The notes: generated by a model not told the origin, from the sequence alone. A stretch of DNA of 64,000 nt from Phymatolithon calcareum (GCA_977006965.1 OZ345372.1:1364001-1428000), one strand, 5' to 3'. Counted from the stretch's first letter, positions 32,753 through 44,137 are shown. Numbers and translations: made by a program.

Positions 32753-33193
32753 TGTTGGAGGTTAAGGATGAGATGAAGTGAATGAAAACGTTTGGTTAGT
32801 AGGATATAGATGACGAGAAGTTGAGATAGGTGAGAATGAGTTCCTCGGTTTATTGACTTGAGGGACCTCAGCTATAGGATGTATAGACCTGAAAACTCGA
32901 CTAGACCTGATCAAAAATCCTAGTTGACGACGCAGACAAACTAACCCTAGACAAATTTGTCATAATAGAATCTGACACGTGGAACATGATATAATCGAGA
33001 ACTATCTACTGAGTCAGGGGAGTATGATTATCAGACTCATATCATACCTTGACACGTGTTACTTCAAATCTTCATGAATCGAAGTTCTGAGACACTTTGA
33101 CTTTCGACTTGAGACGTGTACACGTGTACCGAGATCAAACCTTGATTTTGTAGCGTGCTGCGACTTGTGATTCAGGTGATCACACTTCCAACA
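32753..33193 (-). repeat. LTR, copia group A, minus orientation (5' LTR side)
   Basis: 441-bp LTR, TGTTGG at 32753 and CCAACA at 33193. It is more diverged than the 3421, 4174, 9286 and 27369 copies (for example GACGACGCAGACAAACTAACCC, GATTCAGGTGATC). Confidence 0.82.
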
Positions 33194-33591
33194 CGGAATG
33201 TGCACGAAACAGTTGTGCTGCATGCGTAAAACATCCTTTTCTCCTCATTACGATTTTCGATGAGCAATACAACGTTGTATTGGAGGATAATTTTAAATTG
33301 ATGCTCATACCGCAATGTTGCAAGTGCAATATAAACTCCAAACAATATGACGTCTCACACTGCTAAGGAATATGCACCATACTGCTGTGCTGCATGTGCA
33401 ACAATGCCGTTACGTTTTCAACGCGGTGTGTTGCATGAACAACATCCGCTTTTCTCCTCCTCAAAAACGATGCACATGGAACACGCCATAGTTTGAGAGG
33501 CAATGTAAAATGATGCTTATACCACTATGATACAAGTGCAAAATAAGGGCCCAGAAATGTAATGTATCATACAGCTGGGGAGTATGCACTG
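33194..33591. repeat. Degenerate dispersed/tandem repeat, first block
   Basis: Two diverged units of about 170-215 bp (33196 to 33368 and 33369 to 33585). Each holds a GTGCTGCATGYGYAACAT-like start, a CTTTTCTCCTC segment, a CAATRTAAAATGATGCT-like segment and a GTAATGT(A/C)T(C/T)ATACAGCT end. Related units resume at 33998. No coding. Confidence 0.6.
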
Positions 33592-33997
33592 TTGATGGAA
33601 GTTAAGGAAAAGATGAGAGGAAAGAAAAACTTTGGTTGATCTGAAATGGTTCCTTGGTTTATTCAGTAGGCCGTCCTCAAGTTCTGGTTATATAACTCTG
33701 AGATCGGTCCGAACTTGATCAAATATGGTATGATAGAACTATGACGTGGGTAAACGTAACTATTGAAATTGCCCAAGAAATTGGCTATCATATCTTGTAA
33801 TATCGTATGACACGTGTTCTATACAAAAATTAATCATTTTTGATTCTGATTCTGGGGGTACTGTTATCATACTCCAATCATATTATGACACGTTCCCTGG
33901 CCAATCTTCACGAAAACGTTGACATGTGTACACATGTACCGAGATCAGACTTGATATTGAAGTGTGATACGACTTGAACTCGAAGCTTCACTCTTCA
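33592..33997 (-). repeat. Decayed copia group A-like LTR, minus
   Basis: About 405 bp starting TGTTGATGG. It shares TTCCTTGGTTTATTCA, ATATCGTATGACACGTG, GACATGTGTACACATGTACCGAGATCA and TTGATATTGAAGTGTG with the group A LTRs, but is heavily mutated and lost its CCAACA end. It splits the degenerate repeat array, so it is probably an old solo LTR. Confidence 0.65.
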
Positions 33998-34606
33998 AAT
34001 TGAAGGAAAAAGCTAAAATGGTTCTCATATTGCTGTGTAAGTGCAACATAAAGAGAAATGTAATGTAATGTCCCATACAGCTTACGAATATTCACCAGGC
34101 AGCATTGTTCCATGTGTAACATCCCCTTTTCCTCTCAATAAGATATTGCGCTTCCAATAAACCATGATATTGAAAGGAAAATATAAAGTGCTGCTCATAC
34201 AACTTTGTTGCATGTGCAACATAAAGACCAAGTAATGTAATGCCTTATACGGCTCCAGAATATGCACCAAACAGCTGAGTTATAGCCTTTTGGACTTCAA
34301 GATATACTCGACATATCAAGTAATATATACGTTTACAAGAAGGATTGCATTTGTAACATCCTTTTTTCGCCTAATTAAAATGTTACACATGCAACACACC
34401 ATTGTATTGGGAGAAAAATGCAAAATGCTGCTCATACCACTGTGCTGCAAGTGTAATAGGAAAGCAATGTAATTTCTGATTCAACTCCAGAATATGAACC
34501 AAAAAGGTGTGTTTCATTTGCAACATAGCCTTTTAGTCTTCCAGCTAAAGTTGACAAGCCATTTAAAATGCGTTGACAAGACGGACTCACTCCGTATTCG
34601 TTCCAC
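33998..34606. repeat. Degenerate repeat array, second block
   Basis: Continues the array of 33194-33591: unit-like starts ATATTCACCAGGCAG (34087), ATATGCACCAAACAG (34260) and ATATGAACCAAAAAG (34491) are spaced about 173 and 231 bp. Segments AAATGCTGCTCATACCACTGTGCTGCAAGTG recur. No ORF is supported. Confidence 0.6.
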
Positions 34607-35034
34607 ATTGGAAGTGTATCTGCCTGATACGCTAGCCGCAGAACACTTCATTATGATTGTGTGATCTCGGAGTACGTGCACACGTGTCGTCGAGTTGCAA
34701 AGATGTTTACAAATGATTAGATGGTAAGTTTAAAAAAGACAGGTGTCAGAACATGATTGGAGTATAATAATCGTACGCTCTGACTCAGTATCAGAAATGA
34801 TGACTTTTTGTATATTACACGTTTCATATGATATTATAATAATATGAGGGCTATTAGGTCTCCGTCGTTAGCAAGGGCTCATAATAGGTTCCCGACGAAA
34901 TCTGAACCAAGCGTTATTTTCGGTCTATACAAGCAGGATCCGAAGTCCGCCAAGTCAATAAACGAAGGAACTCAACCTAACTCATCTTTCCAACCTATAT
35001 TCTCAACCTCTCATCTTCCCTAACCTCCACCACC
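34607..35034 (+). repeat. Decayed copia group A-like LTR, plus
   Basis: About 428 bp starting TTGGAAGTGTA and ending CCTAACCTCCACCA. It retains the ACACGTGTC block, CATATGATATTATAAT, CTCCGTCGTTAG, GGTCTATACAAGC and GTCAATAAACGAAGGAAC in group A order. It faces the decayed LTR at 33592 in the opposite orientation across the repeat array. Confidence 0.65.
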
Positions 35035-35882
35035 ACACCATTGTGTGGCATGGAAATAATTGGAATACGGAGCAAGTGGGCATATTCATTTCCTGAATCT
35101 TGGATTATATTCTTTTTTATATGTTCAAGGTGCTACAGTGCAATACTCTACACCAAAATTAGAAATTAGTGTGTCAGTGTTAATTCTGTAAGTGTCCTTG
35201 TGAAGTGACTAGCACGAAGGGTGTACAAGGCGTTGTCTTACTCCACGTACTTCCCAAAGTTTTAAAGATTTGGTAGAAACTAATTTTCAGAGCACACAAT
35301 GGTTGAAGAGTGACTAGAAGATGGAGCGTATAAAAGCCGATGATGGGGCAAGCGGCCCTGACTCCTCCGGAAAATTGAATAATCCTGAGAAGGCATATTA
35401 TATAAAACTGGCTGTACTCTGCGTGGCCAAAGTGAACAGCATGGTCGATGAAAACGGGCTTTCATTAGTACGCAAAGCAATGACCCGCTGTTGTTCTGCT
35501 TTGGATACTGATGGAGTGTGGCGAAAGGAGCAACTGTTTTAATAATTGCAAGATATAATTGTAAAACACCCAGCTGAATTCTGCGGACTTGTTCCAGAGT
35601 ACTAAATTATGGAAACAAAATACAAGAATTTATTTCCCGCCACACTCTCGTTGAGTACTACTGTAATGCTCCGAGCGGTATTATTTTTCCCCGGAACACT
35701 AATTTCCACTTTTGGTGTACTTGAACCTTTTCATTTGTTTAACGCAAAGGGGAGAGTTTCAGAAAAGGGTCTGCTTTTTAGATGACTGCTTGAAACTAAG
35801 GCTTAAATTTTGTAGGCAAGAAGGCCTCATACTGCCCTTACGATGCAGTAGAGAGAGAGTTCTGTGTATCACGTCCCTCATC
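35035..35882 (+). other. Mostly non-coding; weak remnant ORF at 35321-35608
   Basis: An ATG at 35321 opens 74 codons (NNPEKAYYIKLAVLCVAK, ENGLSLVRKAM) ended by two adjacent stops near 35540; the same frame then reads LQDIIVKHPAEFCGLVPEY before another stop. This looks like a decayed coding segment of unknown family, but the evidence is only composition and frame continuity. The rest holds nothing I can support. Confidence 0.25.
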
Positions 35883-36373
35883 TCACGTGTACACTCGTCG
35901 ATATGTCATATTGACACGAATTTGGCACATATCAACCTTTTTTCCGTTCATAGTGGTTAAGGCACGTGTAGCAGCACCCACAGACGTCAGTGTGACAAAG
36001 CAATATCCGCGAGACTGACCTGATCGCCCGTCGAAACAGCCTTGGCTTCAGTAATGTTTCCGCTGCCATCGATCTAGTAGGCCTCGCGAAGATTCTCATT
36101 TTTCGTCGACCATATCAGATCTCGAACGAAAAGACGATTTGATTCGGACATGACGACCATGGCACCCAAATCCATTCTTCCGTAAACGTTGGACAGAGGT
36201 TCTAAGTCCTGAGTGGTCTTAGACGTGACCAAATCGCTTCCAAAACTTGTAGTAGTGCTCATCTCAACGATCCCGGACCGAAGCTCGAGTGATCTTTGTT
36301 GGGCGAAAGTAGATACCTTGCTGAGATGATAAGCGTGCTCTGAGAAAATATCACAAGAAGCAATCAAACTCAT
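35883..36373 (-). pseudogene. RRM-type RNA-binding protein pseudogene
   Basis: On the minus strand, an RNA-recognition motif is recognisable across two frames. RNP2 is RLFVRDLIWSTKNENLREAY (near 36140-36085); RNP1 is SRGYCFVTLTS with GAATRALTTMNGKKV (near 36020-35930). TAG at 36073-36075 interrupts just after LREAY, and one base is missing near 36030, after AVSTG. The frame ends at 35883. About 80 residues precede the RRM (from ATG 36373) and match nothing I know. Intact RRMs bind single-stranded RNA; the stop plus the frameshift make this a pseudogene. No intron is seen, so a retrocopy is possible. Confidence 0.65.
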
Positions 36374-37940
36374 ATCGTTGTCGTATAATCCAGTGACCCA
36401 TTTGGAAAGGTTACGGGTTTTGGAAGCTTCTCATCCACTGACCAAAGACATCTAAAACCAGTACCCTGTAATGACAGCACTATTTTACCATGATATCATA
36501 CGGGACTGTCATACAACCCAGCAGTTCAAGACGTTCGTCCTTCCAGAATTATCCTCGGTGTACAGATATTACTTCCGACTCTTGGGGATCCTACAAATTC
36601 AATTAACTCCAGGGATCCAACAGATACTGAGAGTAGTGTACATCTTCTACGGAATTGACCAAAGAAGACAGTTTCATTGACCCAATTAAGGTATCTGGAT
36701 TCAATGATTGATGCTGGAGTAAACGGGATTGAACAATACGATTTCGCACAGATAAACAAGAAAGATAAAGGAGCACCTCCTAACGAAGCACGAAAAAAAC
36801 GTTGAACAAGCATTGAGTTGCGGAGGTGGAGAAAGCGAGAAAAATCGAACGCTTATCGCCGCTTCAAAACATCTTTCTATGAATGTGCGCTGGTACACAC
36901 TGTCTTACATCCCAAGTACGACGGTTGTGTTGGCAACTCTTTTTGAGTCAGTTTCGAGATGGAAGTATTGCCTAGTCGCGCAACATTTTGACCGAATTAT
37001 GAGCACCTGTGGAAAACGATCTCGAAAAATGGTCCTTAAAAGATGAGGGACACAGCAGGAATACTGTTCAGCGCACGTTCTTGAGAGATCGATACGCATT
37101 GGTGAACAATCTCCATGCTGATGGAATCTTACGCAACCTTAAATCCGTCCCGGAGTACAGAAGAAAGCGGGTGTGGGACAATCTGAAGATACTTGTGAGT
37201 TTCTCTCTTGATTGGAGCAAGACCTGGGCGAAAAAGGCTGTGCTTCATATTGGTTCTTGGATATACTCTGAGCTGGTTCTTCATACAAGGCGCCTCAATT
37301 GAGATGAACTGTAGCAATTGAGATGAACTGTAGCATATATTTGCTACAAATGCGTCTCCGCTGTTTGACAAGCTTCTCAAGAACATTTTTCACTGCATGG
37401 AGGTACTGCTTGGCGCGCTGGAATCATCAATACCATAAGACGATTTTCGTATGTACGTGACTGAGAATGAAGCTCGAACATATCTGGCGCACATGCGCAT
37501 TGACAAGAGAACCGGATTTCTAAAGCCAGATGGTCGTAAGAAGAATGTACTGAAAAAAAACCTGCCAGGGACGGAAGGACGTAGCCACGATATCGTGTAT
37601 TGGCAGCAGTGCTTTCGAGACGAAACGGAAGCCCTCAATGCGGTTCTTGAACGTATGGAGAAAGAGAAAGAAGGGTTAAATGATGATCTTCTTGCGGAGG
37701 CCGTGTTTATGGTTCATCTAGATATATCTCGCCAGTAGTGCGATAATCCCTCCATACTTCTCTCAATGGTTGCTCGTCGGCAATGGACATTTCCTTCTAC
37801 CCATTTCTCAAAGAGCTCCAGAAGCTCCTCTTGGAGCAAACACATCTTTATTCAGGAGTACACGCTATAACGATACAGTCTTCAATTTGTCCACTGCAAA
37901 GCACAAAGCAGCCAACTTCAGAGCCCCTGAGAGCAAAAAA
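36374..37940 (+). other. Unrecognised decayed coding remnants
   Basis: Several plus-strand frames look protein-like without a known domain: about 36740-37046 (LLTKHEKNVEQALSCGG), 37009-37302 (FLRDRYALVNNL) and 37333-37738 (FDKLLKNIFHCMEVLLGALE, then TAA, then YVTENEARTYLAHMRI and a Lys/Glu-rich end). Stops and frame changes separate them. A 19-bp direct repeat ATTGAGATGAACTGTAGCA occurs twice in a row at 37298-37335. I cannot name a gene; it may be one degraded ORF. Confidence 0.25.
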
Positions 37941-38755
37941 TGAATGAAAATGAATGAAAATGAATGAAAATGAATGAAAATGAATGAAAATGAATGAAAA
38001 TGAATGAAAATGAATGAAAATGAATGAAAATGAATGAAAATGAATGAAAATGAATGAAAATGAATGAAAATGAATGAAAATGAATGAAAATGAATGAAAA
38101 TGAATGAAAATGAATGAAAATGAATGAAAATGAATGAAAATGAATGAAAATGAATGAAAATGAATGAAAATGAATGAAAATGAATGAAAATGAATGAAAA
38201 TGAATGAAAATGAATGAAAATGAATGAAAATGAATGAAAATGAATGAAAATGAATGAAAATGAATGAAAATGAATGAAAATGAATGAAAATGAATGAAAA
38301 TGAATGAAAATGAATGAAAATGAATGAAAATGAATGAAAATGAATGAAAATGAATGAAAATGAATGAAAATGAATGAAAATGAATGAAAATGAATGAAAA
38401 TGAATGAAAATGAATGAAAATGAATGAAAATGAATGAAAATGAATGAAAATGAATGAAAATGAATGAAAATGAATGAAAATGAATGAAAATGAATGAAAA
38501 TGAATGAAAATGAATGAAAATGAATGAAAATGAATGAAAATGAATGAAAATGAATGAAAATGAATGAAAATGAATGAAAATGAATGAAAATGAATGAAAA
38601 TGAATGAAAATGAATGAAAATGAATGAAAATGAATGAAAATGAATGAAAATGAATGAAAATGAATGAAAATGAATGAAAATGAATGAAAATGAATGAAAA
38701 TGAATGAAAATGAATGAAAATGAATGAAAATGAATGAAAATGAATGAAAATGAAT
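37941..38755. repeat. Perfect decamer minisatellite, 81 copies of TGAATGAAAA
   Basis: From 37941 to 38750 the sequence is an uninterrupted run of 81 identical 10-bp units, followed by TGAAT. No substitution or indel was found. Because 10 is not a multiple of 3 and the minus-strand unit TTTTCATTCA has no stop in any phase, all three minus frames stay open throughout, giving long spurious ORFs with a 10-residue Phe/His/Ser/Ile period. I do not consider these genes. Confidence 0.97.
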
Positions 38756-39032
38756 TCCTAAAGTGGTTGATTTGCGTATAGTTCCAGATCGTACGTGAGG
38801 TTGGAGACATTGCAGTTTTGCTCTGGTCTTTAATGTCAATATCTAGAAAACATTTTTGAAAATAATTTTTTTGGTGAAGGATTATAAACAGATTGATTGT
38901 GCCATGAGTATTGCTCGTTGAACATCTTGTTATGGCACACTTTTTTTTCAGGGCATGATCCGTTCTCAAGTTTACATTTCTACATCACTATAAGTTGCCT
39001 CAGAATCCGATTCATTAAGACTGAAAATTAAA

Positions 39033-39200
39033 CCTATCAAAGTATGATAGAAGTATGTCTCTACACCCCTGGACACAGTATAAAAAATCGCGCATTTTGG
39101 TATGGAACACGTGTCATTCGATATGTCATCCATATGAAGCAATTTGTTTAGACTAATTACGACAATTAGTCTCAACGTCGTCAAAAGTCTGTCATTGTAT
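39033..39200 (+). repeat. Truncated, decayed copia group A-like LTR
   Basis: TATCAAAGTATGATAGAAGTATG, GACACAGTAT, GGAACACGTGTCATTCGATAT, CAATTTGTTTAG and CAACGTCGTCAA occur in the same order as in group A LTRs. Both ends are missing. Confidence 0.55.
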
Positions 39201-40164
39201 TTTTCATCAAGTTCGAGTCACTGCGTTCCCGACGATCGTCCAATTCGTCGTATTGACCCTCTTTCTGCCCAGTTCTTGTTTGTTCTTTGCACACATTTTC
39301 GCTGGACAAGACTCCTACACCTTCTTTGAAGTATTCTTCCGTTTTATTCCGATTTCCGATGCGTCTGAAGATATCTCATCATCCTCTGAGGTCCTCCTTC
39401 CCTCCAACCTCTTTCTCATCTTCGTGTTTGCGCGTCCAACTCAGATATGCTTATTCTTAGTTGGCTCTCTTGGACATAAGTCCATCACTTATCTGATGTC
39501 TTTTTTAACCCATCTCTACTCACCGACTGAATTTTCTTCCCCAGTGGCTATCACGTGCTTGCTAGTCCATCCCGCGGGCGTTGTCTGATCTTCCTGGACG
39601 ACGAAGTGGACGAAGAAGAAGAACTACATCATCATCGCTCTCCCCGTCGTCAGTTTATCTTCATCGACGACGAGACCGTCGAGGAATATCACCGCCAGTC
39701 CGTCTCCAGCTCCAATCCGCTTCAAGCTACATCCGCTTCGTTCGAACCCGGTCCACAAATCTGTCGAAATCAAGAAGAAGAAGGTCGCGAAAGTCAAGTG
39801 CGACATCTGCAAGGCTAACCCCACTCGTCCGAATCAGCTGCTCTCTGCACTCTTTCTGATACCAGTGCACGATGACTTGGAGGGCCAAATACAAGCACCG
39901 AAAGGACCATTTAGTGCCCCGGTGACACATATATAATGCGTGCGCGCTCACCAGAAAGGAAAACCCGACAGGCAAGCATCTGATTGACATCACCTCGCCA
40001 ACAACCAACAGTGGCTCTGACTGTGTCCTATGTTGTCTCATCTCACCCAGATAGCCAGTATCCTTCCAGAGTTGTGCCTGGTTGCGTGAGAGTGAGTGGG
40101 AATCATATCCTTGACCCTTTGTGGTACTCATCGCGACCCATTCATAGCTATGGTTAAATCATCC
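39201..40164. other. Intergenic, no gene seen
   Basis: Small overlapping plus-strand ORFs at 39253-39588 and 39555-39818 (acidic DDEVDEEEELHHH) lack known motifs and start context. No feature can be supported beyond the LTR relic at its left edge. Confidence 0.4.
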
Positions 40165-41270
40165 TACTCAACTCCTCCTCTACGCAACAGCTGTTCTGCA
40201 ACAGCTTCTCATTGTTCAGAAAATTAAGCAGAGCTAACGGTCTCTCACGGGATAGCTCTTCACTGTTTTTGTACCCATTCTACCAAAAAACTTACGACTC
40301 GACACAGAACGTCCACCACACCTTAAATCACGTGCTCGGCAGTTGCCTTACAACCAGAGGTACAGGTTTTGCACATTGGGTTGTACGAAATTGTCTCCAT
40401 GCCTAAACACGGCCACCATGGGGGTACAGTCTCCAATCAGTTGGTGTAACATCAAGTCTGCCCATCTGTGCAATATGGGCAGCTCTCGGAGCAGTGTCGC
40501 AATCACGACAGGTTCGTCTCGTAATGAAGACCTACTGATTGATCTCGCTGTCTCGCATGTCAGAGGAACCTTCCGAAGATCCAATAGGCTTGATTCGAAA
40601 ATAGCTCTTTTTGCTAATTCGTCGACAGCATCATTTTTTGGAATTCCGCAGTGAATTGATATCCAAATGAATTCAACAAATTCTCCTTGGACATCAGTTG
40701 CTGCATTAGGCCCCAAAGTTTCCGTATCATTTCCCGATACCTTCGCGGCTGTTCGTTAATAGCATCGATACAGCTCCTGCTGTCGGTGAACATCTTATAG
40801 AGCTTCCAGGTGCAAAGTAGAGCTTCAGGGTTTCTTAGAAGGTATGAACTGTGGCCAAAACCTACGTGCCGTGTGAAGATCCGACGGGTCCAGCGGGCAG
40901 CCCCAGTTCCTTCACCGTTTCATTTCCGAACATCAGTAAAACCCCCGCACCCTCGACAATGCAGGGGACGTTTCTGTACATGTCGAGAATGTCTCCATCC
41001 TCATCGCAAAGAATACACGCTGTTTCGAAACTGCCGAGCCTGAGGCGAACGCATGTTCGCCACCGTCGTCAAGGTTCGGTGGTTTGCCGTGCCGGGTCAC
41101 AAATTTCGACGCCGCTGCGTTCTGCTGATTTCGGAGCTCGTGGAAAATTTCAAGCTTTGCATTGTATCGGCTGTCATCCCGTTTAACCGAGAATCTTTTG
41201 CCGTGATGAAGATCGTGCACAAACTCGAAGGGAATTTCTCCGACGCTGCCGACGGTCCATATTTCCAAGT
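40165..41270 (-). pseudogene. Non-LTR retrotransposon 3' fragment with RNase H, minus
   Basis: Minus-strand remnants in order: ETACILCDEDGDILDMYRNVP (near 41040), then the RNase H segment FTDSRSCIDAINEQPRRYREMIRKLWG (near 40790-40710), then HCGIPKNDAVDELAKRA (near 40640), then LHQLIGDCTPMVAVFRHG (near 40430), then SRKFFGRMGTKTV (near 40280). The WIP-HCG-I-N--AD-LA pattern is typical of type I RNase H in LINE ORF2. Frameshifts and stops are frequent. The same protein segments appear at 46250-47040 (plus), which defines a family. Confidence 0.75.
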
Positions 41271-41559
41271 CAGCTGACTGATGCCGTCTCGCTCGAGAAG
41301 AAGAGACTCAACGGCTAATTTCTTTTCCCTCTCTCCATCCTTGCCGGAGATAGGAGTCAGGAAGCTGCAGAACCTATTCTTCGAGGTGTCTTTCCCAAAT
41401 GGTGGATGAAATTGTTGCACTCTCAGGCTCGGCAAGGTAGTCAATTGTGGCTTGCTTGACATGTGATCCTTTACTCGCTGCGATGAGCGGTGCCTTATAA
41501 GCTATCGGATTCTCAACCTACTGGCTGGGGGTTGCATAGCACACCTCATCCGACACTAT
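41271..41559. other. Possible upstream part of the non-LTR fragment
   Basis: A minus-strand frame 41462-41097 continues upstream of the LINE remnant (SQLTWKYGPSAASEKFPSS) but has no diagnostic motif. It may belong to ORF2 of the same element. Confidence 0.3.
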
Positions 41560-41753
41560 CCTGTCACTGTCAGGTCTAACGGCTACCGTGACACGCACAT
41601 GCGAGTCTTTGACCCACCTTGGCGATCTCTCGGGCCTCCCCTCCTGTGATTTCAGGTCTATCACTGTCTGGTCTGACGGCTACCGCGATGCGCACGTGCG
41701 AGTCAGTGACTCAAATTGGCGGTCTTTTGGTGCTTCCCATCCTGTGATTATTT
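41560..41753. repeat. 97-bp tandem duplication
   Basis: Two adjacent diverged units begin CTGTCACTGTCAGGTCTAACGG (41560) and CTATCACTGTCTGGTCTGACGG (about 41658), 97 bp apart, each ending near CCTCCTGTGATTTC or CATCCTGTGATTATTTC. A third very weak unit may follow at 41753. Confidence 0.6.
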
Positions 41754-42353
41754 CGACTGCGGGGTCTGTCCGTTATTGCGAGCTGACACTTGCGGGTGGC
41801 CACCCGACGTGGTCGCTCTATAGGATCTCCCCTAAGTCTTGTTCTGTCAGTGTCTTTCTTATCCTTCTTGTTTCGCCATTGACCGAGCTCACGCTGCAAG
41901 CCACTGTCTTGTTCGACAACAAGAGACATACACTGCAGTTACAGATTGCCAGTGAGATGGCACAAAATACATTTCGCGGAAGCGCCAGAATTTCTTTCCA
42001 TCTAACTGCTGGGTGCTGGTCTTATGCCAGGATAGCGCTTGACTTTTTAGTTGCACTTCGACAATCAACAATGGGAAATTTTGATGATTTTACTTGAAAG
42101 CTCCCAAAGTCTCATCTTGGAGTAACGGGTCAGCTTCTGCAAGATTCTCTAAGCTAAAGCCCTCTGGGTACTAAAAATGCCCTTGATTCGTATATCCCTG
42201 CCAACATCCGCTCTTGTGATTCTCTTGCATTCAAGCCCACTATCTGTGCTCATCTTCGACGAAGAGGGGTTATATGTTGATTTATTTTAAAAGCTCCCAA
42301 AACCTCAATTTGATTAACAGGTCAGCTTTTCGCTGTCTTTCACATTCATCTCT
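41754..42353. other. No gene seen; contains a short repeat of downstream sequence
   Basis: AAAGCTCCCAAA(G/A)(T/C)CTCA...GGTCAGCTT occurs at about 42099 and again at 42288, followed in each case by a TATCTCC/TATCCCTGCCA-like segment, suggesting a diverged partial duplication of the 3' part of the neighbouring minus ORF. No protein family recognised. Confidence 0.35.
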
Positions 42354-42794
42354 CTACACGCCTGCTAATATCTCCTTAATCCGAATTTCTCTCCCTGCGA
42401 CGGCTCGAATGAGCCATTCGCATTCATATTCTGTTTCTTGGTCCATCTTCATGCACCGTAGTGTGCGTTGGAGCACAACGAGCTCAACCACAGCACCGGG
42501 CCCAAAGTACTTCGCTAAAACTGATTTTCTCCACAAAGGAGCACTGTTGAAAAGAAATCTCAGACATCTCAACCGCGCAGTTCTGTTCCTTGTACGTAAC
42601 ACTCCTGGTAGTTCATTCAGCTTGTCGACCGGGATTTTAACTGTCCGTCCCTCTTCTTCCAACGTCCATATTTTTGCTGCTTCCCGTATGAGTCCGGTTT
42701 TTGATACCATACCTTTTTCTGCTTGTTTTAGAGCTTCAAAGATCGAAAGTTCTACTATATAAACTTTTTTGCGAGCACAGAGAGTAAAATTCAA
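42354..42794 (-). CDS. Hypothetical 146-residue protein, uncertain
   Basis: ATG 42794 opens a clean minus frame (MNFTLCARKKVYIVELSIFEALKQAEKG) rich in charged residues, with EEEGRTVKIPVDKL and RTLRCMKMDQETEYECEWL. It stops at 42354, and the same frame continues with further stops toward 42280. I recognise no domain. A segment of its 3' part is duplicated at 42090-42250, so it may be part of a mobile or repeated sequence rather than a host gene. Confidence 0.3.
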   Translation of the reverse strand: MNFTLCARKKVYIVELSIFEALKQAEKGMVSKTGLIREAAKIWTLEEEGRTVKIPVDKLNELPGVLRTRNRTARLRCLRFLFNSAPLWRKSVLAKYFGPGAVVELVVLQRTLRCMKMDQETEYECEWLIRAVAGREIRIKEILAGV

Positions 42795-44137
42795 TCAACC
42801 GCCGGAAGAAATATGTCATGATGATCCTTTTCGACAAGCCGGTGCTCCCGTTTACGTCACTGAAACTGCAATTAAAAGTCTAGGAGAGTACGCCCCACTT
42901 TACAACCCTCTGCATAAGTCTAAAAAAGTAAATGGAACCGTTCTGGAAACTCTTGATGAAAAAATTAGCTGTCATTTAATTTCTTCATTGCTCCTAAACT
43001 GGATTTTGGTCCAACATTCGGAGCCCAGAACAAAGGCGAAGACTGTTGATATTATCAACGTTAAACCAGGGAGTTCTATCTCAGATGTGCAAGTGGTACA
43101 CCGAGTCGGACCAAGTCGGCGTCGGGAAGAAGATGAAAGGGATCGTTTGAGTTCTAAGACTACTTACAGTGTAGCCCCCAACAAATCTCTGAGAGTATTG
43201 GGCGTTCTCTCCACATACTCCTATCAAAGATGATCTTCATGATATCTCTCGCACGAATAAAAAGGAACGTGAGGTCGCTGGTTCGAATCTTGTCACAAGC
43301 AAGAATTGAATTCCGTTCCATCAAGGGCACACGAGAGTCTCTGTGAAGTGCTGTGGGTGCAGTCTCGCGGGAAACAGCTACGCGAGTACCCAAAATGATA
43401 TCCAACTCGGGAACATGTTAAAGGTCCCTTAGATGAGGAGTACACGTTATGTATTTCTAAAAAATCTCGCAATAATTAAAGAAAACTTGGCATTCAGACG
43501 GAGTGGAACAATCTCCATTTGTGCCTTATAGCAATGAATGAGGAGCAGATGAGGGCATTCAAGGGAGAATTGACGCAAGGAAATTCGTTTTGCCCTTGTT
43601 TGTGCTGACCCTTATTTCGCAAGTGTCGAGATGTTAGAGATGTTCCTCCAAGTGGGCCTAAAATTCATTGGAGCTGTAAAAACAGCGAGCGTATTATACG
43701 CCATTAGTTTCCTTTCCAAAATCGAGCTCTCTCAGAGGGCTTCATATGTCTCCATTGTGCGTTAGTGCCGGAACAATAGTCTATTAATGACGACCGTAAT
43801 GTTCATGGACCCAGATCGACGGTCCAATATTTCGACGACATTTAAAACCCTGGAAGTGAATCCATAGTGTTGCGTGCGCTGGTGCCATCTGGACGATGGA
43901 TCTGCCCGCGTTGAGTTGTCCGTATGGTACGGACCGCACGCCAACCCAAGGTGTGTGAGATTTATTATTCTAAATGTGTTCAAATTGTCATACACAGAAA
44001 TATGAAGAGGAACGATAACTTAGATCCAATGTCGATTACAGTGGATTACTGTACTCTGGAGCTCACTGAGAGTCACTGGAGAACGATTGCTGAAGAGTTG
44101 GAGGCGCAGCAGGTCGACAGCTCAGACGACTCGTAGT
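42795..44137. other. Largely unassigned region
   Basis: A plus ORF 42769-43233 (154 codons; VYVTETAIKSLGEYAPLYNPLHKSKK) overlaps the start of the minus ORF and shows no known domain. Another at 43924-44136 ends with an acidic tail (EELEAQQVDSSDDS). Neither has supporting context. No repeat shared with the window seen. Confidence 0.3.

Noticed and set aside
37941-38755. CRISPR-like array
   Set aside because: Units are adjacent with no spacers, and the DNA is eukaryotic.
37848-38969. 373- and 324-codon minus ORFs with a repeating Phe/His/Ser/Ile pattern
   Set aside because: They are translations of the stop-free decamer minisatellite in two of its three equivalent frames; there is no unique protein sequence beyond the flanks.
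39555-39818. Acidic 87-codon plus ORF (DDEVDEEEELHHH)
   Set aside because: Composition follows a GAAGAAGAA-type simple sequence; no conserved motif or context.
43260-43330. Possible tRNA or tRNA-derived SINE (GGTTCGAATC box near 43280)
   Set aside because: The TTCGAAT loop has no matching 5-bp stem and no acceptor, D or anticodon arm could be folded around it.
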